From contig NZ_LZLJ01000075.1 of the NCBI RefSeq assembly GCF_001668625.1, positions 1 to 39,108 of the forward strand: 39,108 nt of DNA, read 5' to 3'. The notes under the pieces were generated by a model. The model had not been told where the DNA came from. It saw only the letters and a list, made by a program, of their open reading frames with translations, and did no database searches. The DNA is from Mycobacterium sp. 1274756.6. Lineage in GTDB: Bacteria > Actinomycetota > Actinomycetes > Mycobacteriales > Mycobacteriaceae. Within the stretch, counting starts at the first letter, position 1; each line of letters begins with the position of its first letter. Below are positions 20,223 through 31,274 of this stretch, piece by piece. The position numbers and the translations under genes are program-made.

Positions 20223-20512
20223 GAGTCCTCCCCTGCGATGAGCATGTTGGATCGGGCCAGCACGCCCAGGGCGTGCAGGTAGGGCCCGCACTCGTCGTCG
20301 CCGATGCCGGCCGCGCGGATCGCCGCCCGCGGGTCGGGGTGCTCGTCAAGCGATTTGACGATCTCGACGATGGTGCGGTTCTTCAGAAACGACAGCTTGC
20401 GGGTGCCGAAGTGGTAGAGCAGCGCGCCGAACGGCTCGGGGCGGACGGCGACCTGGGGGTGCAACCGCCAGCGGACGTCGGGGTCGAAGGCCGGCTCGGC
20501 GGTTGCCACCAC
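20219..20512 (-). CDS. mftB: MftB, mycofactocin peptide chaperone (RRE protein)
   Basis: A 97-residue RiPP recognition element protein that binds MftA and delivers it to MftC. The core WRLHPQVAVRPEPFGALLYHF, then TRKLSFLKNRTIVEIVKSL is the PqqD-like winged-helix. The start is a GTG at 20510-20512, or the next GTG at 20507-20509; both lie within 10 nt of the mftA stop. No ATG is available. The stop overlaps the mftC start. Confidence 0.93.
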   Translation of the reverse strand: MVATAEPAFDPDVRWRLHPQVAVRPEPFGALLYHFGTRKLSFLKNRTIVEIVKSLDEHPDPRAAIRAAGIGDDECGPYLHALGVLARSNMLIAGEDS

Positions 20513-20514
20513 GC

Positions 20515-20607
20515 TCAGTAGACCCCGCACATCCCGTCGATGGAGACCTCTTCGACCAGGCTCTCGGTGACGAGCTCGGTGTTGTCGGTCTGCTGGTCCT
20601 GGTCCAT
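20515..20607 (-). CDS. mftA: MftA, mycofactocin precursor peptide
   Basis: A 30-residue RiPP precursor. The acidic leader (rich in Asp, Gln, Glu and Thr) ends in the invariant core IDGMCGVY; the last Val-Tyr becomes the cofactor. The ATG at 20605-20607 follows an AAAGG ribosome site. It is the first gene of the operon, with mftB beginning 2 nt after its stop and mftR diverging upstream. The preceding 90 nt carry a promoter and two inverted repeats. Confidence 0.96.
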   Translation of the reverse strand: MDQDQQTDNTELVTESLVEEVSIDGMCGVY

Positions 20608-20633
20608 CACGCTGGCCTTTCGTCGCCGGGGAC

Positions 20634-20649
20634 TCGACAGTGCTGTCGA
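20634..20649 (-). promoter_or_regulatory. TCGACAG-2-CTGTCGA dyad, probable MftR operator
   Basis: Perfect 7-bp arms (20634-20640 and 20643-20649) are separated by 2 bp. The dyad lies between the predicted mftA transcription start and the mftA ATG, where a bound repressor would block elongation or open-complex formation. MftR, encoded divergently, is known in mycobacteria as the TetR-type repressor of the mft genes. Assignment of this dyad to MftR is inference. Confidence 0.6.
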
Positions 20650-20666
20650 ATCGGTCACAATCGGCC

Positions 20667-20695
20667 ATAATATGGCATCGAGTGCCACAAGTGAA
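20667..20695 (-). promoter_or_regulatory. Probable promoter of the mftA operon
   Basis: On the minus strand TTCACT (20690-20695) and TATTAT (20667-20672) are separated by exactly 17 bp. The -10 sits inside a second inverted repeat (GCCATA-A-TATGGC, 20664-20676). The -35 lies just before the mftR start, so the mft operon and mftR share one control region. Confidence 0.55.
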
Positions 20696-20700
20696 GGCGG

Positions 20701-21327
20701 GTGATCGGGGTGCGGCAGGGCGCGGCGCGACCACGGGTGGGCCGACGCCGCTCCACCACCCCGCACCAGATCAGCGACGTGGCCATCGACCTGTTCACCG
20801 AGCACGGCTTCGACGAGGTCAGCGTGGAGGACGTCGCGCAGGCCGCCGGTATCGCCCGCCGCACCCTGTTCCGCTACTACGTGTCGAAGAACGCGATCCC
20901 GTGGGGCGAGTTCGACGCGCACCTGCAGCAGTTGCGGGAGCTGCTCGACGCGGTCGACCCCGCGGTGCCGCTGCGCGACGCGCTGCGCGATGCCCTGTTG
21001 ACGTTCAACACCTTTGACGAGCCCGAGGCACTGCGCCACCGCCGGCGCATGCGGGTCATCCTGCAGACCGCCGAACTGCAGGCCTATTCGATGACGATGT
21101 ACGCCGGCTGGCGTGAGGTCATCGCCGGCTTCGTGGCGCGCCGCTGTGGGCTGCCGGTCACCGACCTGCGCCCGCAGACGGTGGCGTGGACGATGCTGGG
21201 GGTGGCGCTCAGCGCCTATGAGCGCTGGCTGGCCGACGAGGCGTTGGCGCTGCCACAGGCCCTCGGCGAGGCCTTCGACGTCCTGTGCCGCGGGTTCGAC
21301 GACCTGGAAAACCCGGCCGCCGGCTAG
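20701..21327 (+). CDS. mftR: MftR, TetR-family regulator of the mycofactocin genes
   Basis: A 208-residue TetR regulator. The N-terminal helix-turn-helix spans about residues 20-65 ([19 protein letters not shown], then [19 protein letters not shown]). The C-terminal all-helical ligand domain is typical of the family; mycobacterial MftR is reported to release DNA on binding long-chain acyl-CoA. The GTG at 20701 has an AAGG site only 3 nt upstream; the GTG at 20710 is a possible alternative start. It is divergent from mftA and converges tail to tail with the flavoprotein gene, sharing 4 bp. Confidence 0.92.
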   Translation: MIGVRQGAARPRVGRRRSTTPHQISDVAIDLFTEHGFDEVSVEDVAQAAGIARRTLFRYYVSKNAIPWGEFDAHLQQLRELLDAVDPAVPLRDALRDALLTFNTFDEPEALRHRRRMRVILQTAELQAYSMTMYAGWREVIAGFVARRCGLPVTDLRPQTVAWTMLGVALSAYERWLADEALALPQALGEAFDVLCRGFDDLENPAAG

Positions 21328-22517
21328 CCGTCGGTGCCGAGCACCTCGCCGATCGGGGCGCCGGCCGCGATCTTGGCCCGGGTTTTCATCACCGGCCCGG
21401 GCATCCCCGCGCCGACCACGCCGGCGACCGCGCCGTCGCGCTCGTAGTAGGCCAGGAACTTGCGGCCGTCGTCCTCAACCAGGTGCACGGTGTCGTCGGC
21501 GGCCGGCTCCCCCAGGCATTGGAACTTGACGTCGTACTGGTCGCTCCAGAAGTAGGGCACCACCACGGTCGCCGGCTTGTCCTCCCCGAGCAGCGCCGGC
21601 ACCACCACCCGCGCTTGATCGGCGACGTTGCTCCAGTGCTCCACGCGCACTTGGTGTCCGGACTTGTCGCGCCAGGACGCCACATCGCCGAGCGCCCACA
21701 CGTCCGGGGCGCTGGTGCGGCCCACCTCGTCGCAGAGCACCCCGTTGTCGATCTCGATGCCGCTGTCGGCCAGCCACTCGGTGGCCGGTTTCGAGCCGAT
21801 GCCGACCACCACCAGGTCGGTGGCGATCTCGGTGCCGTCGCTGAGCACCACCGACTCGACGTGGCCGTGGCCGCGCAGCCGCGCCACCCCGACCCCGGTG
21901 CGCACGTCGACACCCTCGGCGCGGTGCAGGCGCGCGACCAGTTCGCCGATCTGGGGGCCGAGCACCGAGGCCAGCGGCGCGGGCTGCGGTTCGACCAGCA
22001 CGACCTCGACGTTCAGGCCGCGCAGGCTGGCGGCGACCTCGCAGCCGATGAAGCCGGCCCCGATGACCACCGCGTGACGGGCGGCGGCGGCCGCCTGCCG
22101 CAGCGCCAGACTCTCCTCGAACGAGCGCAGCACCCGGATGCCGTCCAGGTCGGGCATGTCCGGGATGCGCCGCGGCACCAGCCCGGTGGCGATGATCAAC
22201 TGCTCGTAGTCCAGCACGGTGCCGTCGGCCAGGGTGACGGTGTGCGCGGCGGTGTCCACCCCGGTCGCCCGCGAGCCCAGCCGCACCGTGATCTGGCGTT
22301 CGTCGTAGAACTCCTGCGGTTTGAGGGTGACGTCGTCGACCTCGCCGCGCAGCAGGTCCTTGGACAGCGGTGGGCGGTCATAGGGTAGGTGGTCTTCTTC
22401 GCTGACGATGGTGATCGGGCCGGGGTACTCGGCGCGGCGCAGTTGTTCGGCGGTGCGCGCGGCGGCCAATCCGCCACCCACGATCACGATCCCGGCGCTT
22501 CCGGTGTTAGTGCTCAT
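21324..22517 (-). CDS. Ferredoxin reductase-type FAD/NAD(P) oxidoreductase
   Basis: A 397-residue flavoprotein. The FAD motif is [17 protein letters not shown] near the N-terminus and the NAD(P) motif is [17 protein letters not shown] near residue 150. The second FAD motif is [10 protein letters not shown], and a C-terminal reductase dimer domain follows. It matches the rubredoxin/ferredoxin reductases such as the one next to the mft genes in M. tuberculosis (Rv0688, from memory). It could supply electrons to a P450 or oxygenase, but no ferredoxin gene is adjacent. The ATG at 22515-22517 begins right before the Rossmann fold; the 30-residue upstream extension is not supported. Confidence 0.9.
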   Translation of the reverse strand: MSTNTGSAGIVIVGGGLAAARTAEQLRRAEYPGPITIVSEEDHLPYDRPPLSKDLLRGEVDDVTLKPQEFYDERQITVRLGSRATGVDTAAHTVTLADGTVLDYEQLIIATGLVPRRIPDMPDLDGIRVLRSFEESLALRQAAAAARHAVVIGAGFIGCEVAASLRGLNVEVVLVEPQPAPLASVLGPQIGELVARLHRAEGVDVRTGVGVARLRGHGHVESVVLSDGTEIATDLVVVGIGSKPATEWLADSGIEIDNGVLCDEVGRTSAPDVWALGDVASWRDKSGHQVRVEHWSNVADQARVVVPALLGEDKPATVVVPYFWSDQYDVKFQCLGEPAADDTVHLVEDDGRKFLAYYERDGAVAGVVGAGMPGPVMKTRAKIAAGAPIGEVLGTDG

Positions 22518-22606
22518 CAGACGTTCATACCCGATCGGCACACCGATCGCGCAGCCGCCGGCGGGAACGCCGGAAAAAAGTGTCGTCGGCCTCCCCGGGA
22601 CGGGCA

Positions 22607-22612
22607 TATAAA
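22607..22612 (+). promoter_or_regulatory. Candidate -10 element (TATAAA) for the two-TM protein gene
   Basis: TATAAA stands out in an AT-rich run (22606-22617) inside GC-rich surroundings, 39 nt upstream of the ATG at 22652. No good -35 hexamer was found 17 bp upstream, so this may be a weak or alternative-sigma promoter. Confidence 0.3.
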
Positions 22613-22651
22613 TTAATCGTGTCTACCGCAAACCCGCCCGAAAGGCCGCCC

Positions 22652-23203
22652 ATGAACCAGGTTCCACCGCCGCGGGCGGACGATACGACGACCACCGGCG
22701 TGGTCGCGGCGGGTCAGCCGCAGGCTTGGGGTCGCGCACTGGCCCGCCCCACTGGCGCGACCCTGGCCCAACACGCCATCTCCGTCTTCGGGCTCGGTGC
22801 CGGGCTGGCGGTGGCGCGCTGGCTGGTCGGGGGCGACTCGGGCGGCGCCGCACTGGCCGCCGGGGGCCGGTTCTTCGTGGCCTGGCTGGTGCTGGGCACG
22901 GTGGTGTTGGCGCTGGTCGCCGCGATCAAATGGGTCGCCACCCCGGCGAGTTTCGCGAGGAAGATGCCGGTCGGCTCCGCGATGACGGCGCGGCTTGGGT
23001 CGGAGAGCATCGGTGTGCAGATCGGCGATTACCGCCATCAGGCCGAGTTGGGGCCCAAATCGCGGATCGCGATGCGCGACGGGGTGATGGTGGTCGTGGC
23101 CGGCACGGAGAAGAAGCCGACCGTGTTCGTCGTCCCGCGCGAGCTGGTGCCGCCCCAGCTCGCCGAGCACTACCTGCGCCAGTACGGGCCCGATAAGGGC
23201 TAG
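22652..23203 (+). CDS. Two-TM membrane protein with cytosolic C-terminal domain, unknown
   Basis: A 183-residue protein. Two hydrophobic segments span about residues 42-62 and 72-93 (the second rich in Leu/Val, ending AAIKWV). The remaining 90 residues are soluble (QIGDYRHQAELGPKSRIAMR and TVFVVPRELVPPQLAEHYL). The two-helix hairpin with a C-terminal domain ending in a Val-Pro-Arg motif resembles YcxB-like proteins, but this is weak. The ATG at 22652 was chosen over a GTG at 22620 because GAAAGG lies 6 nt upstream. It diverges from the flavoprotein gene and overlaps the convergent secreted-protein gene by 4 bp. Confidence 0.65.
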   Translation: MNQVPPPRADDTTTTGVVAAGQPQAWGRALARPTGATLAQHAISVFGLGAGLAVARWLVGGDSGGAALAAGGRFFVAWLVLGTVVLALVAAIKWVATPASFARKMPVGSAMTARLGSESIGVQIGDYRHQAELGPKSRIAMRDGVMVVVAGTEKKPTVFVVPRELVPPQLAEHYLRQYGPDKG

Positions 23204-23586
23204 GCAGGGGGCGGGGGCGGTTCCGCGGCCGGTGCCGGTTCGCCGGGAATCGCCCCGTCGCAGCCGCCGGGCGGGGGCGGCGCCGGGAACAGGTTGTTGC
23301 CGCTGTCGCCCACGCAGTCGTAGTGGTAGGTCACCCCGATTCCGATGAAGCCGCTGTCGACCCACTGGTGCCAGTACGAGCCGTCGGGGTATTTCGCGCC
23401 GTCGCAGACGCCCATCGCGCCGCCGAGCCCGGCGCCACCGGCGCCGAATTGCCCGCCGGGGCAATAGTTCTTGGTGATGTCGGGCAGGTGCGGGTCGGGC
23501 GGGTCAGCCGATGCGGGCACTGCCAGCGACATCGCCGCCGCTGCCGCACCGCCGATTAATGCTCCGATCACGGCAAACTTCGCCAT
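23200..23586 (-). CDS. Small secreted Cys-rich mycobacterial protein
   Basis: A 128-residue protein with a clear Sec signal peptide (AVIGALIGGAAAAAMSLA, cleavage near PASA-DPP). The mature part contains four Cys in CPGG, VCDG, DCVG and GGCDG, likely two disulfides. The motif CDGAKYPDGSYWHQW recurs in a family of small exported mycobacterial proteins of unknown function, from memory. The end is Pro/Ala-rich. The ATG at 23584-23586 has an AAAGGAG site 7 nt away. It converges with the two-TM gene. Confidence 0.75.
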   Translation of the reverse strand: MAKFAVIGALIGGAAAAAMSLAVPASADPPDPHLPDITKNYCPGGQFGAGGAGLGGAMGVCDGAKYPDGSYWHQWVDSGFIGIGVTYHYDCVGDSGNNLFPAPPPPGGCDGAIPGEPAPAAEPPPPPA

Positions 23587-23655
23587 CGCCCTGCTCCTTT
23601 CGCTTCGTCCGTTGCAGGGACGCCGGCACCATTGCCGCACATGATTTGTGGCGAC

Positions 23656-24507
<852 letters not shown>

Positions 24508-24542
24508 TTAACAGCCGGATGCGAACGTGTTCTTGTTGTGGG

Positions 24543-25334
24543 TCAGATGACGCCGGTCCCCATTGCGAGTTGCCATACGCCGGCGATTAGGAGGATCAGC
24601 ACGAAAATCCGGCGGCGGTAGCGTCGCGTCCAATCGTGTATCGGACGCACTACAGCGCGAGATTTGTTCGGCGCCACCAAATACGCTACGAGCGCAACTT
24701 CAAAAAGAGAGAAGGCCACTAACACGAATACGATGGCACCGGTCACCTGTACACCGATAGGCTCGCCAGATACAACGATGGCCGTATCAACAAAAAGTAC
24801 AACCTCTGGACCAATGAGAGTGATCATTCCCAGCACAAAAGCGATCCATAATGCATCGCTTTCCCAAACTTTATAGATTCGGTGAACTATTCGTTGAACT
24901 TTCGAGTTTTCTTTCCTCGCCAACGTTGCGATCAATGGAATATGTTGCGAGAGACCGTTCGGTTCGTCCCCCTCTCCGCCTCCAGACACCGCTGCCCCGG
25001 TGGGCGCTTCCCCGACGGCTGCGGGCTGACGCAACGCCCGCAGCATGATCAGCGCAGCGATCGCTAACGCTATAACGCCCAGCGAAATCTGGATATAGCG
25101 CCCAATCGAGCCAGTGGCCGAACTCAACTTATCGACCAAATCACTGAACGCCGGCCACCAATCGAGCAGCAGGAGTGGCACCACCATCACAGGCAGATTG
25201 GTCGTCATCGCTCCGGCCCAGTACGCCAGCAGGCTATACACCGGGCGCGATCGGGACAACAGGAGCAGTACCAGCCCCAGAGCGACCGGGTTCAGCGCAC
25301 CGGCTGCGGCCACTCCTAAAACTACCGCCCACAT
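24543..25334 (-). CDS. gap: GAP/Sap-family lipid-addressing membrane protein
   Basis: A 263-residue protein with about six hydrophobic helices: residues 3-25, 32-60, about 82-102, and three more in the second half, including ALWIAFVLGMITLIGPEVVL. A soluble loop lies in the middle (about residues 108-155). This layout and MWAVVLGVAAAGALNPVALG match the GAP/Sap family, which is needed for transfer of glycopeptidolipids or sulfolipids to the cell surface. It lies downstream of the MmpL pair, as in GPL-type loci. GC content is clearly lower than in the mft region. A CATAAT hexamer 11 nt before the ATG might give a nearly leaderless transcript; I found no matching -35. Confidence 0.8.
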   Translation of the reverse strand: MWAVVLGVAAAGALNPVALGLVLLLLSRSRPVYSLLAYWAGAMTTNLPVMVVPLLLLDWWPAFSDLVDKLSSATGSIGRYIQISLGVIALAIAALIMLRALRQPAAVGEAPTGAAVSGGGEGDEPNGLSQHIPLIATLARKENSKVQRIVHRIYKVWESDALWIAFVLGMITLIGPEVVLFVDTAIVVSGEPIGVQVTGAIVFVLVAFSLFEVALVAYLVAPNKSRAVVRPIHDWTRRYRRRIFVLILLIAGVWQLAMGTGVI

Positions 25335-25508
25335 TGCGAACGCCTATTATGGACTCGACTTGTTTCAAACCCCTTGCGGAATTGCAGTAACAAGAACGAA
25401 CTACCGGCCAATAAAGTCACAACATTCCACTCGGTCAATGAAATGCAACACCTTCGGACGACAGCTTGCTTCGATGGAGGTATAAACGATCTTGCTGACG
25501 ACGTAACT
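25335..25508. other. AT-rich spacer between the MmpL and GAP genes
   Basis: A 174-nt spacer of clearly lower GC than the flanks. It breaks the otherwise tight mmpS-mmpL-mmpL run before gap. I see no convincing terminator or gene; a short open frame on the minus strand has no coding-like composition. CATAAT (minus strand, 25346-25351) is a possible -10 for gap. Confidence 0.35.
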
Positions 25509-28382
25509 TCACGACTCCCTTTCACCGAGCAACAAGGCCCGCACCAAATACCGCGGCCCCACCGATCGCAGCAAGAAACTCGCAGGCCTTGGCCGCACCC
25601 GCTGTGGCCACCAGAACCACCGACCCAGCAGGGCTGCAATCGACGGAGTGATGAACGATCGAACGATGAAGGTGTCGAAAAGCAGACCGATGCCGATCGT
25701 GGTACCGATCTGGCCGATGATGCGCAGATCGCTGACCACCATCGACATCATCGTGAAGGCGAAGACCAGGCCGGCTGAGGTGACCACCTTGCCGGAGCCG
25801 CCCATGGCGCGGATGATTCCGGTTTTGATGCCCGCCCCGACCTCTTCTTTCATGCGGGAGACCAGCAGCAGGTTGTAGTCCGAGCCGACGGCCAGAAGGA
25901 TGATGACCGACATGGCCAGCACCATCCAATGCAGGTTGATGCCCAGGATGTACTGCCAGACCAACACCGATAGCCCGAAGGAAGCGCCAAGCGACAACGC
26001 CACCGTGCCGACGATGACCAACGCCGCTACGACGGAACGCGTGATGATCAGCATGATGATGAAAATCAGGCACAGAGCGGCGATGCCGGCGATCAACAGG
26101 TCGTAGGTCGATCCGTCGTCCCAGTCCTTGGCGGTCGCCGAGGCGCCCGCCAGAAAGACCTTGGAACTGGCCAACGGGGTGCCCTTCAGCGCTTCCTCGG
26201 CCGCCGTCTTGATCGCATCGACCCGGGCGATACCTTCCGGGGTCGCCGGGTCCCCCTGGTGGGAGATGATGAACCGGGTGGCCTTTCCATCCGGCGACAA
26301 GAACAGCTTCATCGCACGCTGGAAATCGGCGTTGTCGAAGACCTCGGGCGGCAGGTAGAAGGATTCGTCGCTTTTGGCGGCATCGAACGCACGGCCCATC
26401 GCCATCACGTCCTCAGTCGTCTCATCGACCTGATCTAACGATTCCGACATCGTAGTGTGCATGGTCAGCATCATCGCCCGCATGGTTTTCATGAGAGCGA
26501 TCATCTTCGGGTATTGCGCGACGACCTGCGGAAGCAGGCGGTTCAACTCGCCGTAATCGTCGACCATTCGCTGGAGTTTGTCGCTGGTCTGCACACTGAG
26601 GTCGATGGAGTCGAAGAGCACTCGGATCGACCAACAGATCGGGATGTCATAACAGTGCGGTTCCCAGTAGAAATAGTTACGCATCGGGCGGAAGAAGTCA
26701 TCGAACTCCGCGAGGTTGCTGACCATCGTCGACAGGGTCGAGAAGACTTCCTGCATGTTTTCGTAAATCCGCTGACTCGTATCGGCCAACTCTTTGGTGA
26801 TCTCGTACTGGCGTTCCATCGTGGCGAGCATCTCGGCCATATCGTCGGCCTGACGGAGCATGTCGTCGACGCGCTCTTTTTGAAATTGCAAGACTTGGAC
26901 CTGCCCCGCGGTCTGCAGGCTCAGCAGAAAGGGGATGGAGGTTTTCTCGATCGGTGTGCCTTCGGGGCGGGTGATGCCCTGCACCAGGGAGATTCCCCGC
27001 ACTTTGAACACCGATTTCGCGATCTTGTTCAGCACAAGGAAGTCGGCCGGATTTCGCATGTCGTGATCGGCTTCGATCAACAACATGTCCGGCATCATGC
27101 GCGATTGCGAAAAGTGACGCTCCGCGGCAGCAAAGCCCTGGTTGGCCGGAATGTCGGCCGGGATGTACTGCCGGTCGTCATAGCTCGTTTTATAGCCCGG
27201 CAGCGCCAGCAACCCCACCAGGACCAGGACGCAGGACGCGGCCAAGATCGGTGCGGGCCAACGCACGATCGCCGTACCGATGCCGCGCCACCGATGGGCC
27301 GACATCCTGCCCTTGGGCTCCAACAGGCCGAACCGACTGGCGACGGCAATACCCGCGGGCACCAAGGTGACCGCCACCAGCACCGCCACCGCCATGGCGA
27401 TGGCGCAGGGAATCGCCAGACTGACGAAATAAGGCAACCGCGCCAGGTGCAGGCAGAGCAACGCCCCGGCGATCGTCATCCCCGAGGCCAGCACCACCGG
27501 GGCCACGCTGCGATAGGTGGTGTAGTAGGCGGTCTCGGCGTCCTCCCCGGCGCGGCGCGCCTCTTGATATCGGCCGAAGAAGAAGATGCCGTAGTCCGTC
27601 CCGGCCGCGATGCCGAGTGACACCAGCAAGTTGATGGCGAACGTCGACAGCAGGAACACCTCGTTATGCCCGAGGAACGCGACGATCCCGCGTGCGGCTC
27701 CCAGCTCGATTCCGACCATCGTCAGGAGAAGAATGACCGTGATGATCGACCGGTAGATCAGCAGCAGCATCGTGAAGATGATCGCGACGGTGACGATCGT
27801 GATCTTCACGATGGATTCGTTGCCGCTGTGCTGCATGTCCGACATGAGCGGTGCCGGTCCGGTGACATAGACGTCGACGCCCGCCGGCGGCGTCGTCCGA
27901 TCGACGATGGCGCGCACCGCCGCGACCGATTCCTCGCCCAGGGTGGTGCCCTGGTTGCCCGCGAGGTTCAGTTGGACATAGGCGGCTTTGCCGTCGGGGC
28001 TTTGCATGCTGGCGGCCGTCAGCGGATCGCCCCACAGATCCTGGACGTGCTGGACGTGGACCGGATCGTTTCTCAGGTCACGGACCAGGCCGGCGTAGTA
28101 ATCGTGAGCCGCAGCGTCCAGCGGTTCCTGTCCCTCGAGGACGATCATCGCGAAACTGTCGGAGTCAGATTCTTCGAAGTCTTTGCCGATGCGCGCCATC
28201 GCCTGCACCGACGGGGCGTCCGCCGGCATGATCGATATCGCCTGCTCGCGCCCGACCTGCTCGAGCGAGGGCACCGCGAAGGTGACGACCAGGGTCAGCG
28301 CCACCCAGCCGAGAACGATCAACGGGGCGAGTCGGCGGATCGTTCGGGCAATGCGGGGCGGCGAAGGACTCTCCATACTCAT
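25509..28382 (-). CDS. MmpL4-like RND transporter (distal copy)
   Basis: A 957-residue MmpL. One N-terminal helix ([17 protein letters not shown]) and a large periplasmic domain are followed by a bundle of five helices. The arrangement then repeats in the second half, ending with five more helices near residues 760-930. The proton-relay Asp-Tyr pairs are present in [16 protein letters not shown] (near residue 262) and [15 protein letters not shown] (near residue 834). The second periplasmic domain is long and helical with Met/Asp repeats, as in MmpL4/5. It begins 9 nt after the upstream MmpL stop. The paired MmpL4-type genes beside mmpS and gap are the layout of GPL export loci, so export of the NRPS product is likely. 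Confidence 0.93.
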   Translation of the reverse strand: MSMESPSPPRIARTIRRLAPLIVLGWVALTLVVTFAVPSLEQVGREQAISIMPADAPSVQAMARIGKDFEESDSDSFAMIVLEGQEPLDAAAHDYYAGLVRDLRNDPVHVQHVQDLWGDPLTAASMQSPDGKAAYVQLNLAGNQGTTLGEESVAAVRAIVDRTTPPAGVDVYVTGPAPLMSDMQHSGNESIVKITIVTVAIIFTMLLLIYRSIITVILLLTMVGIELGAARGIVAFLGHNEVFLLSTFAINLLVSLGIAAGTDYGIFFFGRYQEARRAGEDAETAYYTTYRSVAPVVLASGMTIAGALLCLHLARLPYFVSLAIPCAIAMAVAVLVAVTLVPAGIAVASRFGLLEPKGRMSAHRWRGIGTAIVRWPAPILAASCVLVLVGLLALPGYKTSYDDRQYIPADIPANQGFAAAERHFSQSRMMPDMLLIEADHDMRNPADFLVLNKIAKSVFKVRGISLVQGITRPEGTPIEKTSIPFLLSLQTAGQVQVLQFQKERVDDMLRQADDMAEMLATMERQYEITKELADTSQRIYENMQEVFSTLSTMVSNLAEFDDFFRPMRNYFYWEPHCYDIPICWSIRVLFDSIDLSVQTSDKLQRMVDDYGELNRLLPQVVAQYPKMIALMKTMRAMMLTMHTTMSESLDQVDETTEDVMAMGRAFDAAKSDESFYLPPEVFDNADFQRAMKLFLSPDGKATRFIISHQGDPATPEGIARVDAIKTAAEEALKGTPLASSKVFLAGASATAKDWDDGSTYDLLIAGIAALCLIFIIMLIITRSVVAALVIVGTVALSLGASFGLSVLVWQYILGINLHWMVLAMSVIILLAVGSDYNLLLVSRMKEEVGAGIKTGIIRAMGGSGKVVTSAGLVFAFTMMSMVVSDLRIIGQIGTTIGIGLLFDTFIVRSFITPSIAALLGRWFWWPQRVRPRPASFLLRSVGPRYLVRALLLGERES

Positions 28383-28391
28383 GGGCCTTCG

Positions 28392-31274
28392 CTAATCCCT
28401 CAGCAGCAGGGCACGAACCAACGGGCGCGGCCCGATCGGCTGGAGCAGCGAGCTGGCGGGACGGGGCCGCACGCGTTGCGGCCACCAGAACCATCGGCCC
28501 AGCAGGGTCGCGACCGATGGGGTGATGAAGGCCCGCACGATCATCGTGTCGAAGAGCAGACCGAGCCCGATGGTGGTGCCGATCTGGCTGACGCTGAGCA
28601 GATCGCTGACCACCATCGACATCATGGTGAAGGCGAAGACCAGCCCGGCGGCAGTGACCACCTTGCCAGTCCCGGCCATCGCCCGGACGGTCCCGGTGTT
28701 GATGCCGGCGCCGATCTCTTCTTTCATCCGGGAGACCAGCATCAGGTTGTAGTCCGATCCGACCGCCAACAGCACGATCACCGACATCGCGAGGACCACC
28801 CAGTGAATTTGGATGCCCAGGATGTGTTGCCAGACCAGGACCGAAAGGCCGAACGACGCGCCGAGGGAGACCGCGACCGTCGACACGATCACCAGCGCGG
28901 CGATCAGGCTGCGCGTGACAAGCAACATGATGGTGAAGATCAGGCAGAACGCGGCCACCGCGGCGATCATCAGGTCATAGCGCGAACCCACCACGAGATC
29001 CTTGACCGACGCGGCGGTGCCTGCCAGGTAGGTCTCCGAGCTCTCCAGCGGTGTGCCCTTGAGGGCTTCCTCCGCGGCGACGAGGATCGGTTCGACATGC
29101 GCCATGCCTTCGGTGGTGACCGGGTCCGCCCGTTGGGAGATGAGCATGCGGGTCGCCTTGCCGTCGGGCGAGAAGAAGATATCCATGACCCGCTGGAAGT
29201 CTTTGTTCTCCAGCACCTCGGCCGGCAGGTAGAACGAATCGTCGTTGTTGGCCGCATCGAACGCTTTGCCCATGGCGGTTGCGTTCTCGGTGGATTCTTT
29301 CATCTGGCCGAAAATGCCCGACATCGTGCCGTGCATGGCCAAGATCATGCTGCGCGAGTTGCGCATCGTCGCGATCATCGGCGGGAACTGGGCCAGCATC
29401 TGCGGCATGAGCAGGTCCAGTTGTTCCAGGTCGTCCACGACGTATTGCATGGTTTCGCTGAGTTGGTCAACCCCGTCGAGGGCGTCGAAGATCGACCGGA
29501 GCGACCAGCAAATCGGGATGTCGAAGCAGTGCGGCTCCCAATACAGGTAGTTGCGCAGAGGCCGCCAGAAGTCGTCGAAGTCCGCGAGGTGATCCCGTAG
29601 CTCGTCGGTGGTCGCTTTCAGTTCTTTTGTCGTCCCGACCATGCGGTGGGTGACATCCGACATCTGTTTCATGAGGTCGTACATGCGCTGCATGGTGTCG
29701 ATGGTTGCGGAGATGTCATCGGCTTGTTGCAGCATGTCGTCCATGCGGGCCTCTTGAAACGGCAGGACCAGACGCTGACTGGCGCTGGACATACTGAGCA
29801 TGAACGGGATCGACGTATGTTCGATCGGTTTGCCCTCGGGACGCGTGACCGATTGGACATTGGCGATGCCTGGGACGCCGAAGACGTTCTTCGCGACCTT
29901 GTTCAACACCAGCAGATCGGCCGGATTGCGCATGTCATGATCGGATTCGATCAGCAGAATGTCGGGAACCGCCATCCGCGACTCGGGGAAGTGCCGGGCT
30001 GCGGCCTCCAACCCCTGGCTTGCCGGGATGTCCTTGGGGATGAACTCTTTGTCGCTGTAGCTGGGATCGAAGCCGACCAGGGTCACCAGACCGACCAAGG
30101 CCAGTGACGAGGCCGCCACGAAGACCGGGCCGGGCCAGCGCACGATCGCCGTGCCGATCCGGCGCCACCGGCGTGTCCGGATCAAACTCTTCGGCTCGAA
30201 CAGCCCGAAGCGACCGCCGACAGCCATCACCGCTGGGATCAGGGTCAACGCGACGGCGACGGCCACCAGAATGCCGATGGCCCCGGGAATCCCCAATGGC
30301 TTGAAATAGGGCAGCCGGGTGAAGTGTAGACAGAAGATCGCGCCGGCGATGGTTAGCCCGGAGGCGAGGACGACCTTCGCCACGCTGCGATAGGCGGTGA
30401 AATAGGCGCGTTCGCGGCTCTCGCCGGCCTGCCGCGCCTCCTGATATCGCCCGACGAAGAAAATCCCGTAGTCGGTGCTGGCCGCGATACCGACCGAAAC
30501 CAGCAAGTTCACCACGTAGGTGGTGAGCCCGACGACGCCGTGCAGCCCGAGGAAGGCGACGATTCCGCGGGCGACCTGCAGCTGCACGACCACCATCAAC
30601 AACAGCACGATGACGCTGGTCACCGACCGGAGGACGATCAGCAGCATCACGAAGATGACCGCGAAGGTCACCGCCGTGATCAGCAGGACGGTGCGGTTGC
30701 CGCTTTTGCCCATGTCGGCCACGATGGCCGCCGGGCCGGTGACGTAGGCGCTGACCCCGGCCGGCGCCTCGGTGTTGGCCACGATGTCCTGAATGGCCTG
30801 GACCGACTCGTTGCCGGTGGCCTCGCCGAGGTTGCCGACCAGGTTGACCTGGACGTAGGCGGCGTGACCGTCGGCACTCTGGGCGGCACCTGCCGTCAGC
30901 GGGTCGCTCCAGAAATCCTGCACATGCTGCACATGCGCGGGGTCGGCTCGAAGTTGACGAACCAGCGAATCGTAGAACTTGTGAGCTTCATCGCCTAAGG
31001 GTTCTTGGCCCTCGATGACGATGGCCGCGATGCTCTCGGAGTTGGATTCGTTGAACAGCTCGCCCATCCGCGTCATCGCCTTGAACGACGGCGCTTCCAC
31101 CGGGCTCAGCGACACCGAGTGTTCCCGTTCGACCTGCTCCAACGGCGGCACGCCGACCGTCACCACGACGGTGACCGCGAGCCAGCCCAGGATAATCAGC
31201 AGCGAAAACCGCTGGATCGAGCGCGCTACGAACGGCCGCGGGTAGTCTTCGCCAGCCGGGTCCTGCTCGCTCAT
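28392..31274 (-). CDS. MmpL4-like RND transporter (proximal copy)
   Basis: A 960-residue MmpL paralogous to the next gene along almost its whole length. The Asp-Tyr pairs are D268-Y269 ([16 protein letters not shown]) and the one in [15 protein letters not shown] near residue 840. The topology is the standard 11-12 helices with two periplasmic loops; the N-terminal loop contains [15 protein letters not shown], typical of the MmpL4 subgroup. It overlaps the mmpS stop by ATGA, so transporter and accessory protein are translationally coupled. Both MmpLs are intact, with no frameshift. Confidence 0.94.
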   Translation of the reverse strand: MSEQDPAGEDYPRPFVARSIQRFSLLIILGWLAVTVVVTVGVPPLEQVEREHSVSLSPVEAPSFKAMTRMGELFNESNSESIAAIVIEGQEPLGDEAHKFYDSLVRQLRADPAHVQHVQDFWSDPLTAGAAQSADGHAAYVQVNLVGNLGEATGNESVQAIQDIVANTEAPAGVSAYVTGPAAIVADMGKSGNRTVLLITAVTFAVIFVMLLIVLRSVTSVIVLLLMVVVQLQVARGIVAFLGLHGVVGLTTYVVNLLVSVGIAASTDYGIFFVGRYQEARQAGESRERAYFTAYRSVAKVVLASGLTIAGAIFCLHFTRLPYFKPLGIPGAIGILVAVAVALTLIPAVMAVGGRFGLFEPKSLIRTRRWRRIGTAIVRWPGPVFVAASSLALVGLVTLVGFDPSYSDKEFIPKDIPASQGLEAAARHFPESRMAVPDILLIESDHDMRNPADLLVLNKVAKNVFGVPGIANVQSVTRPEGKPIEHTSIPFMLSMSSASQRLVLPFQEARMDDMLQQADDISATIDTMQRMYDLMKQMSDVTHRMVGTTKELKATTDELRDHLADFDDFWRPLRNYLYWEPHCFDIPICWSLRSIFDALDGVDQLSETMQYVVDDLEQLDLLMPQMLAQFPPMIATMRNSRSMILAMHGTMSGIFGQMKESTENATAMGKAFDAANNDDSFYLPAEVLENKDFQRVMDIFFSPDGKATRMLISQRADPVTTEGMAHVEPILVAAEEALKGTPLESSETYLAGTAASVKDLVVGSRYDLMIAAVAAFCLIFTIMLLVTRSLIAALVIVSTVAVSLGASFGLSVLVWQHILGIQIHWVVLAMSVIVLLAVGSDYNLMLVSRMKEEIGAGINTGTVRAMAGTGKVVTAAGLVFAFTMMSMVVSDLLSVSQIGTTIGLGLLFDTMIVRAFITPSVATLLGRWFWWPQRVRPRPASSLLQPIGPRPLVRALLLRD

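Noticed and set aside
21321..21330. CGGCTAGCCG palindrome at the mftR/flavoprotein gene ends
   Set aside because: It lies across two overlapping stop codons and is short; no loop for a terminator and no reason for an operator there.
25322..25639. Minus-strand 105-codon frame covering the mmpL end and the gap spacer
   Set aside because: It overlaps the MmpL 3' end in another frame and has no ribosome site or recognisable sequence.
27666..29600. Long + strand open frame opposite the two MmpL genes
   Set aside because: The translation is Asp/His/Arg-rich low complexity, and the opposite strand encodes intact MmpL proteins with conserved motifs.
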